Shown: positions 44,790 through 54,080, counted from the stretch's first letter. The stretch is DNA of 64,000 nucleotides from Hymenobacter volaticus (GCF_022921055.1 NZ_CP095061.1:92001-156000); one strand, 5' to 3'. The notes: a model not told the origin generated them from the sequence alone. Made by a program: numbers and translations.

Positions 44790-46421
44790 ATGAATCGGTT
44801 TCTCTGCCCGCTGTTGTTGGCCTTCGCCTTATGCGCCTCACTAGCTGATGGATATGCTCAACGGGCAGCGGGCCCCGGTCGCCCCACCGACTTCTTAGAT
44901 CCAGCCTTTCATAAGGCCCGGCGCGAGTTGCTGCGACAAGCACTACCTGCGGGTTCAGTAGCAGTGCTGTTCGCAGCACCCGTCCGCAACCGCGCTAACG
45001 ATGTTAATTATATATATCATCAAGCCCCCGATTTTTACTACCTGACTGGCTACGACGAGCCCGATGCCGTGCTAGTGCTCTTCAAGGAGCCACATGCAGT
45101 AGGAAGCCAATCAGGCATTACAGAAGCCTTGTTTGTGCAGCCGCGCGACCCTAAAGCAGAATCTTGGACGGGCCGGCGCTTGGGCGTAGAAGGCACAACG
45201 CAACAATTGAAGCTGCAGTACGTGGCCAACAACACCGATTTTGCCGGTACCGGCATTCGGTGGGCAGACTTTCAACGCATTCATTTCCTGGACTTGCCTA
45301 CCGATGTACGAGATGATTCGCAGGACCCTGCCGACTTGTACGACCTTATAGCCAGTTTCCGCCAGCAGGCTGGCATTCCGGCCGCATATGATGCCAAGAA
45401 GGCTGATGTTTACCGTTCCGTTGAACAGTATGGTGTTACAAATGCACCCAAGGTAAAAGCCTACCTGGAAAACTTGATTAAGACGCAGCCAGCTTTAGCG
45501 GCAGATACCTACCTGCAGAATTATCTTCAGGCTACCACTGATGCCGAGCGCCAAAAGGCTGTAGCAGCCCGCCCCACCAGCCGCTTCGAAACGGCAATGC
45601 TTAATGAGGCACTAGATGAAATGCGTGCAGTGAAGACTCCTGAAGAGTTGAACCTGCTACGCCGAGCCGTCCGGATTAGCGCAATAGGTCAGCAAGAAGT
45701 GATGAAGGCCATGCGTCCTGATATGGGCGAAATGGAAGTACAGGGCCTTCATGAGTATGTGTATAAGCAATATGGTGCCGAGTTCGAAGGGTACCCCAGC
45801 ATTGTAGGAGCCGGTAACAACGGCTGCATCCTGCACTACGAAACCAACGATAAGCCGCGCCTTGGCAACGACTTGGTGCTTATGGATTGCGGCGCCGAGT
45901 ACCATGGATATACCGCCGATGTGACTCGCACGGCGCCACCCTCTGGCAAATTCAGCGCCGCCCAACGCCAGATATACGAAGTAGTATTAGCGGCCCAAGA
46001 TGCAGCCATTCGGGAATGTAAGCCGGGCAATCAGTTTCAAGCTCCCAACAAGGCCGCGCAGCAAGTGGTAACAGAGGGGCTGATAAAGCTTGGCATTATT
46101 CAGAAGCCTGAGGAAATGCGCCGCTACTTTCCGCACGGCACCAGTCATTACCTAGGTCTCGATGTGCACGACCGAGGCAACTATGGCTCACTCAAGGCCG
46201 GAAACGTTATTACGGTGGAGCCAGGCATTTATATCCCGGAAAACAGCCCTTGTGATAAGAAGTGGTGGAATATTGGTGTCCGCATCGAAGACGACGTGCT
46301 TATCACTGCTACCGGTGCCGAAAATCTTTCCAAAGAGGCACCACGCACGGTAGCCGAAATAGAAGCACTGATGGCTAAGTCGAGTGCCCTCGATAATTTT
46401 AAGCTGCCAGCTTTGAAGTAA
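44790..46421 (+). CDS. Secreted Xaa-Pro aminopeptidase (M24B, aminopeptidase P)
   Basis: 543 residues from the ATG at 44790, where a signal peptide starts (FLCPLLLAFALCASLADGYAQ). An N-terminal creatinase-like domain (AAPVRNRANDVNYIYHQAPD, then YYLTGYDEPDAVLVL) is followed by the pita-bread metal domain: LMDCGAEYHGYTADVTRT (two Asp ligands), FPHGTSHYLGLDVHD (His), VITVEPGIYIPE (Glu) and VRIEDDVLI (Glu). It removes the residue before Pro and needs Mn(II). Unlike E. coli PepP it is exported, so it probably helps external peptide use together with the M4 protease type of enzyme. Confidence 0.93.
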   Translation: MNRFLCPLLLAFALCASLADGYAQRAAGPGRPTDFLDPAFHKARRELLRQALPAGSVAVLFAAPVRNRANDVNYIYHQAPDFYYLTGYDEPDAVLVLFKEPHAVGSQSGITEALFVQPRDPKAESWTGRRLGVEGTTQQLKLQYVANNTDFAGTGIRWADFQRIHFLDLPTDVRDDSQDPADLYDLIASFRQQAGIPAAYDAKKADVYRSVEQYGVTNAPKVKAYLENLIKTQPALAADTYLQNYLQATTDAERQKAVAARPTSRFETAMLNEALDEMRAVKTPEELNLLRRAVRISAIGQQEVMKAMRPDMGEMEVQGLHEYVYKQYGAEFEGYPSIVGAGNNGCILHYETNDKPRLGNDLVLMDCGAEYHGYTADVTRTAPPSGKFSAAQRQIYEVVLAAQDAAIRECKPGNQFQAPNKAAQQVVTEGLIKLGIIQKPEEMRRYFPHGTSHYLGLDVHDRGNYGSLKAGNVITVEPGIYIPENSPCDKKWWNIGVRIEDDVLITATGAENLSKEAPRTVAEIEALMAKSSALDNFKLPALK

Positions 46422-46611
46422 GATATAAGCGCTTCATTAAGCTGTGGAGCCGAATATTCTACCTATAGCTTATAGCGCTACCTTCTGAGTTGCTGAATAA
46501 AGGGAGTAAAACAAGTAAGCCAATGGTAGAGTAGTGAATGTCAAAGTGATATTCGCAACTACATTATTGACTTGAGTGTTTGTCAATTCCGAAAAGACCT
46601 GTACCTTTGCA

Positions 46612-46619
46612 GTCCTTAA
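46612..46619 (+). promoter_or_regulatory. Promoter -7 box (TACCTTTG) of the rpmG operon
   Basis: Exact TAnnTTTG match about 20 bases before the rpmG ATG. It also rules out the longer frame from 46576. Confidence 0.6.
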
Positions 46620-46638
46620 TCCCAAAAACCCCGTCGAG

Positions 46639-46821
46639 ATGGCTAAGAAAGGAAACCGGGTGCAGGTAATCCTCGAATGCACCGAGCACAAGAACTCGGG
46701 TCAGCCGGGCACCTCGCGCTACGTCACCACCAAGAACCGCAAGAACACGCCTGAGCGCATTGAATTGAAAAAATTCAACCCCGTGCTCAAGAAGATGACC
46801 GTTCACAAGGAAATCAAGTAA
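46639..46821 (+). CDS. rpmG: Large-subunit ribosomal protein bL33
   Basis: 60 residues: [40 protein letters not shown] and [10 protein letters not shown] are diagnostic. Only one Cys remains of the zinc motif, so this is the Cys-minus form. It begins the conserved run rpmG, DUF4295, ftsY and, further on, rimO, characteristic of Bacteroidota. Confidence 0.98.
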   Translation: MAKKGNRVQVILECTEHKNSGQPGTSRYVTTKNRKNTPERIELKKFNPVLKKMTVHKEIK

Positions 46822-46828
46822 TTGAGTT

Positions 46829-46990
46829 ATGGCTAAGAAAGTAGTAGCAACCCTGAAAGTAGCAGGCGGTAAAGACTGGGCGAAAGTTATTCGCGCCGTT
46901 AAATCCGATAAGACTGGTGCCTACACCTTCCGTGAGGAAATGGTGCCTGTTGACAAAGTGCAGGAGTACTTAAGCACTGGCGTTAAGTAG
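46829..46990 (+). CDS. Small basic DUF4295 protein (Bacteroidota-specific)
   Basis: 53 residues, starting MAKKVVATLKVAGGKDWAKV and ending VPVDKVQEYLSTGVK, 7 bases after the rpmG stop. It matches the DUF4295 pattern (KSDKTGAYTFREEMVP). Members are found between rpmG and ftsY in Bacteroidota and are thought to be ribosome-associated, but no function is proven. It is easily missed because it is so short. Confidence 0.9.
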   Translation: MAKKVVATLKVAGGKDWAKVIRAVKSDKTGAYTFREEMVPVDKVQEYLSTGVK

Positions 46991-47025
46991 TTCAGCGCCC
47001 TCGTGGCCCCCTGACCGAAGTGAAG

Positions 47026-47052
47026 AAGTCCCGCCAGTGTGGGACTTTTTTG
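47026..47052 (+). terminator. Terminator after the rpmG-DUF4295 pair
   Basis: Stem AAGTCCC / GGGACTT with an 8-base loop and a run of T. It lies between the DUF4295 gene and ftsY, so ftsY may need its own promoter or depend on read-through. Confidence 0.75.
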
Positions 47053-47063
47053 CGTTATATGTA

Positions 47064-47164
47064 GTGCGAAGCTCCAGCTTCGTAATCGTCGGACGAGTGA
47101 AACCACACTTCGTATGGGTACTCGTTTAACCGCCACCACGCTGCGCGAAGCTGGAGCTTTGCGT
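47064..47164. repeat. Imperfect inverted repeat in the ftsY leader (REP-like)
   Basis: Left arm GCGAAGCTCCAGCTTCG near 47067-47083 and right arm CGCGAAGCTGGAGCTTTGCG near 47145-47163 are near reverse complements, and each is itself palindromic. Such GAAGCTGGAGCTTC units are typical of extragenic palindromes. It ends about 14 bases before the ftsY ATG. Confidence 0.55.
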
Positions 47165-47177
47165 TACACCCTATCTC

Positions 47178-48152
47178 ATGGGCCTCTTCGATTTTTTCAA
47201 AAAAGACAAGGAAAACAAGGAGCAACAGGAGTCGTTGGATAAAGGGCTGGAAAAAACCAAAACCAGCTTCTTCGACCAGCTCAGCAAAGCCGTAGTGGGC
47301 AAAGCTACCGTCGACGAAGCGGTACTCGACGACCTAGAGACCTTGCTAGTACACGCCGACGTTGGCATTGATACCACGGTGAAAGTCATCGACCGTATCG
47401 AGAAGCGCGTGGCCCGCGACAAGTACGTTAGCACCTCGGAGCTGGACCGTATTTTGCGCGAGGAAATTGTGGATTTGTTGCAAGACAATCGTACCTCCGG
47501 CTCTAACGCCATCCTCGACCGGCCCGACAGTCCCGGCCAGCCCTTTGTGATTATGGTAGTGGGCGTAAACGGAGTGGGTAAAACCACTACCATTGGCAAA
47601 CTGGCCCATCGTTTTCACAGTGCAGGCAAAAAGGTAGTGCTAGGAGCCGCCGATACGTTCCGGGCCGCCGCCGTCGACCAGCTCATTATTTGGGGGCAGC
47701 GAGTAGGCGTACCCGTTATTTCGCACGGCATGAACACTGACCCGGCTTCTGTGGCCTACGATGCCATCAAGCAAGGTGTTGAACTGGGTGCCGACGTCGT
47801 AATTATCGACACGGCGGGTCGTCTGCACAACAAGGTGAACCTGATGAACGAGCTGAATAAAATCAAGCGCGTGATGCAGAAGGTGATTCCGGATGCGCCT
47901 CACGAGGTGCTGTTGGTGCTTGATGGTAGTACCGGGCAGAATGCTTTTCTGCAAGCCAAAGAATTCACGAAAGCTACGGAAGTATCGGCCTTGGCTATCA
48001 CCAAGCTTGATGGTACTGCTAAGGGTGGCGTGGTCATTGGCATCAGCGACCAGCTGCAAGTACCGGTGCGTTATATCGGGGTGGGAGAGAAGATGACCGA
48101 CTTGCAGTTGTTCGACCGGCGCACTTTCGTCAACTCATTATTCAAGAAGTAG
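47178..48152 (+). CDS. ftsY: Signal-recognition-particle receptor FtsY
   Basis: 324 residues. The short acidic/basic N-terminal A region ([12 protein letters not shown]) is followed by a helical N domain and the GTPase G domain: [17 protein letters not shown] (P loop), [31 protein letters not shown] and [12 protein letters not shown]. It docks SRP-ribosome complexes at the inner membrane. The A region is much shorter than in E. coli, as is usual in Bacteroidota. It follows rpmG and the DUF4295 gene, separated from them by a terminator and a palindromic repeat. Confidence 0.97.
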   Translation: MGLFDFFKKDKENKEQQESLDKGLEKTKTSFFDQLSKAVVGKATVDEAVLDDLETLLVHADVGIDTTVKVIDRIEKRVARDKYVSTSELDRILREEIVDLLQDNRTSGSNAILDRPDSPGQPFVIMVVGVNGVGKTTTIGKLAHRFHSAGKKVVLGAADTFRAAAVDQLIIWGQRVGVPVISHGMNTDPASVAYDAIKQGVELGADVVIIDTAGRLHNKVNLMNELNKIKRVMQKVIPDAPHEVLLVLDGSTGQNAFLQAKEFTKATEVSALAITKLDGTAKGGVVIGISDQLQVPVRYIGVGEKMTDLQLFDRRTFVNSLFKK

Positions 48153-48188
48153 CACACATCATAACAGTGTTGTTGCCCTCGACAAATT

Positions 48189-48270
48189 AAAGGACCTGCT
48201 TTAGTCGGAACGAAACGATAGAACGGATTGTCGTTCACAACCAGTTTGTTCCGATTAGAGGAGGTCCTTT
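48189..48270. repeat. Imperfect inverted repeat between ftsY and rimO
   Basis: Arms of about 27 bases, AAAGGACCTGCTTTAGTCGG... at 48189-48216 and ...CCGATTAGAGGAGGTCCTTT at 48244-48270, pair with about four mismatches around a 27-base centre. The flank GCTTCGCTCGGGACAAC resembles the GAGCGAAGC-type extragenic repeats seen in many genomes. It may be a small non-autonomous palindromic element. Confidence 0.6.
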
Positions 48271-48300
48271 GCTTCGCTCGGGACAACAAAAAATCAACGT

Positions 48301-49617
48301 ATGAAAGTTAGAAGCCAGCAGGCCAATAAAGTCAATGTCATTACCCTTGGTTGTTCCAAGAACATAGTCGACTCGGAAGTGCTCATGGGGCAGCTCCGCG
48401 CCAACCAATTCGAGGTGACGCACGAAGCCGACAAGAGCGACGCCAACATTGTGATTATCAATACTTGCGGTTTCATCGATAACGCCAAGCAAGAAAGCAT
48501 TGATACCATTCTGCGTTACGCCGACGAAAAGGAGGCCGGTAAGCTGCAGAAGCTCTACGTGACGGGCTGCCTTTCGCAGCGCTATAAGGATGACTTAGAA
48601 GCAGAGATTCCGCAGGTAGATGCCTACTTCGGAACGCTGGAGTTGCCGCAGTTGATGAAGACGCTGGAAGCCGACTACATGCACGAGCTAGTAGGAGAGC
48701 GGCTGCTGACCACGCCGCAGCACTACGCCTACTTCAAGATTGCGGAAGGCTGCAACCGTCCTTGCTCGTTCTGCGCTATTCCGTTGATGCGCGGCAAGCA
48801 CGTAGATCGGCCTATCGAAGAATTGGTGCGGGATGCCAAACGCTTGGCGAGCATGGGCACCAAGGAGTTGATTCTGATTGCGCAAGACCTGACTTACTAT
48901 GGCCTGCAAGCCTATGGCGAGCGGAAACTAGCCGACTTGTTGCGCCATCTTTCGGACGTAGACGGCATCGAGTGGATTCGGATGCAGTACGCGTATCCGT
49001 CGCAGTTTCCGTTGGAGGCGCTGGACGTAATGAACGAGCGCTCCAACATTTGCAAGTACTTGGATATGCCATTGCAGCACGTATCCGACAACATGCTAAA
49101 GACGATGCGGCGTGGCATCAGCCGACGGCGCACCATCGAGCTGGTAGATACCATCCGTCAGCGCGTGCCCACTATTGCTTTGCGCACTACGCTTATTGCC
49201 GGCCACCCCGGCGAGACGCAACAGGACTTTGAAGACCTTTACGACTTTGTGGAGCAAACCCGCTTCGACCGGCTTGGCATCTTCACTTACTCGCACGAGG
49301 ACAACACGCATTCCTTCTCGCTGCCCGACGATGTACCGGCCGATGTAAAGCAGGACCGCGCCGACCAAATCATGGAATTGCAGCAAGGCATTTCGATGGA
49401 GCTAAACGAGCAAAAAGTTGGGCAGACGTACAAGGTGCTCTTTGACCGAAAGGAAAGCGGCTACTTTGTGGGTCGCACTGAGTTCGACTCCCCCGAAGTA
49501 GACAACGAAGTGCTGGTACCTGCCACCAAAAATACGTTCGTCCGCCTCGGCGACTTTGCCAACGTGAAGATCAACGAAGCATCTGATTTCGATTTGTACG
49601 GGCAACTCGTTTCGTAA
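48301..49617 (+). CDS. rimO: Ribosomal protein S12 methylthiotransferase RimO
   Basis: 438 residues. The N-terminal MTTase domain carries an Fe-S cluster on three Cys (LGCSKNIVDSEV, NTCGFI, VTGCLSQRY). The radical-SAM domain has CNRPCSFC (Cys151, Cys155, Cys158) then AIPLMRGKH, and there is a TRAM domain at the C terminus. It adds a methylthio group to an Asp of ribosomal protein S12. It lies downstream of ftsY as in other Bacteroidota and ends in a strong terminator. Confidence 0.96.
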   Translation: MKVRSQQANKVNVITLGCSKNIVDSEVLMGQLRANQFEVTHEADKSDANIVIINTCGFIDNAKQESIDTILRYADEKEAGKLQKLYVTGCLSQRYKDDLEAEIPQVDAYFGTLELPQLMKTLEADYMHELVGERLLTTPQHYAYFKIAEGCNRPCSFCAIPLMRGKHVDRPIEELVRDAKRLASMGTKELILIAQDLTYYGLQAYGERKLADLLRHLSDVDGIEWIRMQYAYPSQFPLEALDVMNERSNICKYLDMPLQHVSDNMLKTMRRGISRRRTIELVDTIRQRVPTIALRTTLIAGHPGETQQDFEDLYDFVEQTRFDRLGIFTYSHEDNTHSFSLPDDVPADVKQDRADQIMELQQGISMELNEQKVGQTYKVLFDRKESGYFVGRTEFDSPEVDNEVLVPATKNTFVRLGDFANVKINEASDFDLYGQLVS

Positions 49618-49632
49618 CTGATACTGTCTCCC

Positions 49633-49673
49633 AACAAAAAAGGCGCCCTTTCTATAAGGACGCCTTTTTTGTT
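49633..49673. terminator. Bidirectional terminator after rimO
   Basis: Stem AACAAAAAAGGCG / CGCCTTTTTTGTT with A and T runs on both sides, between the convergent rimO and acyltransferase genes. Confidence 0.9.
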
Positions 49674-49686
49674 GAGGTGGTGCTGC

Positions 49687-50898
49687 TTATGCAGAAGGGC
49701 TTCCTAAGTCCAATTGCATGAGCTGGCCTGATGGGGTAATGACTTGCTTCATGGCTTTGCCAGCTTGTTCGGTAGCGGGCTTGCGTTTGTTCTTCAGAAG
49801 CAGGAAATACTTTTCGAAGTAGGTGTAGCTTAACCAAGCCAATCCGGCGCTGAGCGGTAAGGCAATAGCAACCCGAATGACCGTATTGAGCGGAGTAGAA
49901 GGAATGTGCAGCTGGTGCGAGCTGAGGGCTAGCAATTCAAGCACGATACTGTGCAGACAGTAGAAACCATAGGTGAAGGTTCCCCAATACGTTAGGAAGG
50001 GAATGTTTTTGATTTTAAACCAAGACCGAGTAGCGTAATTCTGCTCTAGAATAACCAGGACAAAAAAGAAGGATTGGGTGATGTGCTGATCGGTAACTGC
50101 TTTTACTGCCGAAGGGAGAAACTTCTGGGGGCCTAACGTCAACAAGCCGAGCACATAAATACCCGTGATAGTCCAGCGCGACCACCCCGCTATGAATTGG
50201 CGGAAAGCCGGATAACGAAAACAAAGCCAACCTGCCCCGCCACCCATAGCCATATCCGACATAACAGCGAAAGTATGGCGGTAGGTCAGGAAGAAATTAG
50301 CTTGGTGCGTGAAGCGAAACCAGAAGGAAGCTGCCATGATCAGCAAAAACGCACCGGGCCGCCAACGGCGGAAAAGGAACATCAATAAGATGGGCCATAC
50401 CAGATAGAATTGCTCTTCAACGGCTACAGACCACAACACAGCTAGGCTACCAGCGGCTGGCTGTACTCCCTTCCACACGGAGTCCATATTGCCCAAGAAA
50501 ACCATGTGCAAGCCCAAGCTCGCGTTTTCATGATGGGACATATGGAACAAGTGCATGACAAGCGGATGCACAAAAAAACCATACACAATGACCATGTAAA
50601 ATACAGGCCAGATGCGCAGGATACGGCGGCGATAAAAATCAAGAAGATTAATTCTTTGGTGCCGTTGTTCCTCGTCTAAGAGAAGATACGTGATCAGAAA
50701 GCCTGATAGCACGTAAAAAAAATTGACGCCTAGAGTGCCTTTATTGAAAACGCTAAACGCTGGGAAAGATGCTGACTCCCCAGGAGCAGTAGCTACGAGA
50801 CCGTGAAAAGCAAAAACTCCTAAGCAAGCTAAGGTGCGTAATCCGTCTAAATTAGGAAAATAAATTTTGGGCTGTTGAGAGCTGGACTGCATAAACAC
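49687..50898 (-). CDS. Acyltransferase 3 (OafA/YrhL) membrane protein
   Basis: 403 residues with about ten membrane segments. YFPNLDGLRTLACLGVFAFHG near the N terminus has the family His, followed by LGVNFFYVLSGFLITYLLLDE, RRRILRIWPVFYMV and LWSVAVEEQFYLVWPILL. Such enzymes O-acylate sugars of polysaccharides, lipid A or small molecules on the outer side of the inner membrane. It is not linked to the polysaccharide cluster here, so the target is unknown. Confidence 0.9.
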   Translation of the reverse strand: MFMQSSSQQPKIYFPNLDGLRTLACLGVFAFHGLVATAPGESASFPAFSVFNKGTLGVNFFYVLSGFLITYLLLDEEQRHQRINLLDFYRRRILRIWPVFYMVIVYGFFVHPLVMHLFHMSHHENASLGLHMVFLGNMDSVWKGVQPAAGSLAVLWSVAVEEQFYLVWPILLMFLFRRWRPGAFLLIMAASFWFRFTHQANFFLTYRHTFAVMSDMAMGGGAGWLCFRYPAFRQFIAGWSRWTITGIYVLGLLTLGPQKFLPSAVKAVTDQHITQSFFFVLVILEQNYATRSWFKIKNIPFLTYWGTFTYGFYCLHSIVLELLALSSHQLHIPSTPLNTVIRVAIALPLSAGLAWLSYTYFEKYFLLLKNKRKPATEQAGKAMKQVITPSGQLMQLDLGSPSA

Positions 50899-51256
50899 TC
50901 GGCATTAAAACGTTTTAATGCTCAAATATTGCAAAAGTATATGGACTTGATGCAAAATAAATCGATTCTTTTTGCCTATAAATTCAATATTCATTAAATA
51001 GTTATATTGAATAGGCTGACTACATGGATTGAATACTAAAATTCAATTAATTCTACGTTAAAATGATGGCTATGGTTGCAGTTTTTGAGTAAGTTATGAG
51101 CACAGTCAATTTATCCTGAATCATTGATATATGATATATTTACTATATACAGGTAGTGATTCTGTGGCGTGAGATACCCTTAGTTGAAGCTGATCCCACA
51201 AATTGCCAGTTACTTTGTGGCGGCTGGCCGGTTATAGCCGAATTATTCCCCATTGT
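50899..51256. other. A/T-rich divergent region upstream of bshC
   Basis: About 360 bases between the divergent acyltransferase and bshC genes. The stretch 50920-51150 is strongly A/T-rich and must hold both promoters. No gene, repeat or RNA fold stands out. Confidence 0.5.
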
Positions 51257-52849
51257 ATGTCTGTCACGACCCTGCACTACGCCGATACCGGCGCGTTTTC
51301 TTCCTTGCTTACCGCTTATCTGGCCCGGCACGAAGCCTTGAGTCCTTTCTACCACCGCTTCCCAGCCCTCGATGAATTTGCGGCGCAAGTAGAGGAGAAA
51401 AAAGCACAATACACGCCCGAAGCCCGGCAGCGGCTGGTAACAGCCCTTCGAGAGCAATACGCGATTCTGCCCCACGTGCACGAGCAGGTGCAGTCAAACC
51501 TTGATTTGCTGGAAAAGGACACCACTTTCACTATCACCACGGGTCACCAACTCAATCTGCTAACGGGCCCGTTGTACTTCGTGTACAAAATAGTAACGGC
51601 TGTTAAGCTTAGTCGTCAGCTGAAAGAGCAATATCCGCAGTACGATTTCGTGCCGATGTACTGGATGGCCACCGAAGACCACGACTTCGCTGAAATCAAC
51701 CATCTGCACTTGTTCGGGAAGAAGTACGAATGGAACTCCGCCGAACAAGGTGGGCCAGTAGGACGGCTGAAGCTCGATGGCCTGCGCGAAGAATTACTAG
51801 ACCAGTTGCCCGCTGATGTGCCCGCTGCTTTCCACGAGGCGTATCAGGAGTCGGGCACGCTTGCCGATGCGATGCGCCAGCTCACGCACAGTTTGTTTGG
51901 GCAGTACGGCTTGGTTAGTCTTGATGCCGATAGACCCGAGCTAAAGCAGGCCTTGGTACCCGTACTGGAACGCGAAATTCTAGAGCAAGCCTCCAATAAA
52001 GCGGTGCAAGCTGCCAATGCGCAGCTGGAAGCTGCTGGTTTCAAACCGCAGGTGTATTCGCGCCCGCTAAACTTGTTTTTCCTGACGGATACTGGCAAGC
52101 GGGAGCGGCTGGAATACGATGCGGCCGCCGACTGCGTGCAAATAACCGTGCGCAACACCAACCGATGTCATACTCAGGAAGAGTTGCTGGAACTGGCTCG
52201 GCAACATCCCGAGCAGTTTAGCCCGAACGTGGTGCTCCGGCCACTGTACCAAGAGCTGCTCCTACCCAACCTGTGTTATATCGGGGGCGGAGCGGAGGTT
52301 GCGTATTGGTTTCAGCTGAAGCAAGTGTTTGCCGACAATCAAGTGCCGTTTCCAATTTTGCTGCTTCGTAATTCGGCTCAGTACATTGGGAAAGCCAGTG
52401 CGGGTAAGCTGCGCAAGCTCGGCCTGTCGGCCACGGATATCTTCCGGCCGTTGCCCGACTTGAAGAAGCAAGTAGGTGCATCGTTGGGGCAAGAAGAAAT
52501 CAGTCTGGCCGCGCAGCAGCAGGCGCTGGCAGCCGTGTTCAAGGAAGTTTCAGACTTGGCCCAGCGCCTCGACCCTACCTTGGTGCGCACCGTAGCGGCC
52601 GAGCAGCAGAAAGCTGCTAGCAGCTTAGCTGGTTTGGAAAAACGCCTTAGCAAAGCGGCAGAAGCCAAGCACGAAACAGCGTACAGCCAGCTCGCTGCCC
52701 TCAAAGACAAGCTCATGCCCGATGGCCAGCTCCAGGAGCGAATCGATAACGTGCTCAGCATCCTAATCAACAACCCACAGTTTATCGACCAGTTGCTGGA
52801 GGCATTCGACCCGTTGGCATTGGAGTTCACTGTGTTGGAGGAAGAATAG
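51257..52849 (+). CDS. bshC: Bacillithiol biosynthesis cysteine-adding enzyme BshC
   Basis: 530 residues from the ATG at 51257; a frame extension to 51203 is not family-like. Diagnostic stretches are TFTITTGHQLNLLTGPLYFV, FVPMYWMATEDHDFAEINH, RRWL-free but GKKYEWN, and LCYIGGGAEVAYWFQLK, followed by a long coiled-coil region at about 420-520. It adds Cys to glucosamine-malate in the last step of bacillithiol synthesis. No bshA or bshB lies nearby. Confidence 0.95.
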   Translation: MSVTTLHYADTGAFSSLLTAYLARHEALSPFYHRFPALDEFAAQVEEKKAQYTPEARQRLVTALREQYAILPHVHEQVQSNLDLLEKDTTFTITTGHQLNLLTGPLYFVYKIVTAVKLSRQLKEQYPQYDFVPMYWMATEDHDFAEINHLHLFGKKYEWNSAEQGGPVGRLKLDGLREELLDQLPADVPAAFHEAYQESGTLADAMRQLTHSLFGQYGLVSLDADRPELKQALVPVLEREILEQASNKAVQAANAQLEAAGFKPQVYSRPLNLFFLTDTGKRERLEYDAAADCVQITVRNTNRCHTQEELLELARQHPEQFSPNVVLRPLYQELLLPNLCYIGGGAEVAYWFQLKQVFADNQVPFPILLLRNSAQYIGKASAGKLRKLGLSATDIFRPLPDLKKQVGASLGQEEISLAAQQQALAAVFKEVSDLAQRLDPTLVRTVAAEQQKAASSLAGLEKRLSKAAEAKHETAYSQLAALKDKLMPDGQLQERIDNVLSILINNPQFIDQLLEAFDPLALEFTVLEEE

Positions 52850-52867
52850 AAGCGCAAGCCAAAGCGT

Positions 52868-53452
52868 ATGTTGCCTAGTATGCTTAAAGCAGATTTGCGG
52901 CGCGCTGCCTTGGCGCGCCGCCGCGCGTTGCCGGCCAACGAATTGGCACGACGAAGCGCCGAATTGCAGAAGCGCTTACTTGAAAATTTCGCGGTAGGAG
53001 CGTGGAAGTGGCTGCACGTATTTCTCCCGATTCCGCAGCAACACGAGCCCGATACTTGGCGCATAATTCACCGAATTTGGGAGCGGAAGCTACCTGTACA
53101 GCTCGCCGTGCCCGTGGTACAGCCTGATGGCCAAAGCTTGCGCCATTATCATCTCACTCCTGCTACCACCTTGGTTGGGAACCGATGGGGCATTCCTGAG
53201 CCAGTTGGGGCCGCTGAGGTTTTTCCGCAACAGTTTGATGCTGTACTAGTGCCGCTCCTGGCCTTCGACGAGGAGGGCCACCGGGTAGGGTACGGCAAAG
53301 GATTTTATGACCGGTTCTTGCTGGAATGTCGTCCTGAGGTGCTTCGTATTGGGCTAAGTCTAGAGCCACCCGTTCCCAAAATCACGGATGCTTGGTTGGG
53401 TGATGTGCAACTCAACGCGTGCGTGACACCCGAAGAGGTGAGGTGGTTTTAG
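52868..53452 (+). CDS. 5-formyltetrahydrofolate cyclo-ligase family protein
   Basis: 194 residues. The family motif EEGHRVGYGKGFYDRFL is complete. The N-terminal RRAALARRRALPANELARRS and the middle RWGIPEP also fit. It turns 5-formyl-THF into 5,10-methenyl-THF with ATP. A second Met at 52880 is also a possible start. It begins 19 bases after the bshC stop and is probably cotranscribed with it. Confidence 0.92.
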   Translation: MLPSMLKADLRRAALARRRALPANELARRSAELQKRLLENFAVGAWKWLHVFLPIPQQHEPDTWRIIHRIWERKLPVQLAVPVVQPDGQSLRHYHLTPATTLVGNRWGIPEPVGAAEVFPQQFDAVLVPLLAFDEEGHRVGYGKGFYDRFLLECRPEVLRIGLSLEPPVPKITDAWLGDVQLNACVTPEEVRWF

Positions 53453-53563
53453 AAGCAGTAAGGTTGCTACACGAAATACAGTAAACAGCGCCTGAATAGC
53501 CAACAATAAGCAGCTGCAGCGTGCCGTTGCTTGGGTGTTCATTCACTATATACTGTTCTTGTT

Positions 53564-54076
53564 ATGGCTGAAATTCAATCCTCCGCTCCCGCTGGCCGCG
53601 GCACCAAGCCCCGCCGCAAAAAAATGTCGACCCGTATCGACATGACGCCCATGGTCGACCTGGCCTTCCTGTTGCTCACCTTCTTCATCCTAACGGCTTC
53701 ATTCAGTAAGCCTACGGTGATGGAACTAGCTATGCCTGATGGCAAGGGGCCTCGCACTCCTGTTTCTGAAAAAGTGGCGCTTACCCTGATTCTAGGCAAA
53801 AATGGTCAAGTACATTACTTCTTTGGCCTGAACACCGCCGCCAATCCGGCTACGCTGCACACCACTACTTTCGGCTCGGACGGGTTGCGGCGGGTACTGC
53901 TTGAGCGGCAACGGCAGTTGCCAGCGCCTACCGTGCTTATCAAGGCCAGTGAAGATGCCAAATACCGGGAGCTAGTGGATGCACTTGATGAGATGACCAT
54001 CACCGATCAGCAGAAATATGCGTTGGTAGACTTGTCTGCTGACGACAAAAAGCTGCTGGAAGACAATTCGTTATAA
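53564..54076 (+). CDS. ExbD/TolR-family biopolymer transport protein
   Basis: 170 residues from the ATG at 53564. After a basic N terminus comes the signature RIDMTPMVDLAFLLLTFFIL, with the proton-carrying Asp in the membrane segment (about 31-55). The periplasmic domain then has VLIKASEDAKYRELVDALDEM. It works with ExbB to energise TonB or Tol. No exbB, tonB or tolQ adjoins it, unlike the usual layout. Confidence 0.92.
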   Translation: MAEIQSSAPAGRGTKPRRKKMSTRIDMTPMVDLAFLLLTFFILTASFSKPTVMELAMPDGKGPRTPVSEKVALTLILGKNGQVHYFFGLNTAANPATLHTTTFGSDGLRRVLLERQRQLPAPTVLIKASEDAKYRELVDALDEMTITDQQKYALVDLSADDKKLLEDNSL

Positions 54077-54080
54077 GTAT

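Noticed and set aside
44663..44790. Long hairpin suspected to be a riboswitch upstream of the aminopeptidase gene
   Set aside because: It is a simple 15-base stem followed by T residues directly after rpmB, which fits a terminator and no known riboswitch fold.
48762..49232. A 156-codon plus-strand frame inside rimO
   Set aside because: It is a shifted frame within rimO, rich in Arg and Ala, and has no independent start signal.
52378..53064. A 228-codon minus-strand frame
   Set aside because: Antisense across the ends of bshC and the 5-formyl-THF cyclo-ligase gene, both certain; Ser/Arg/Ala-rich and without motifs.
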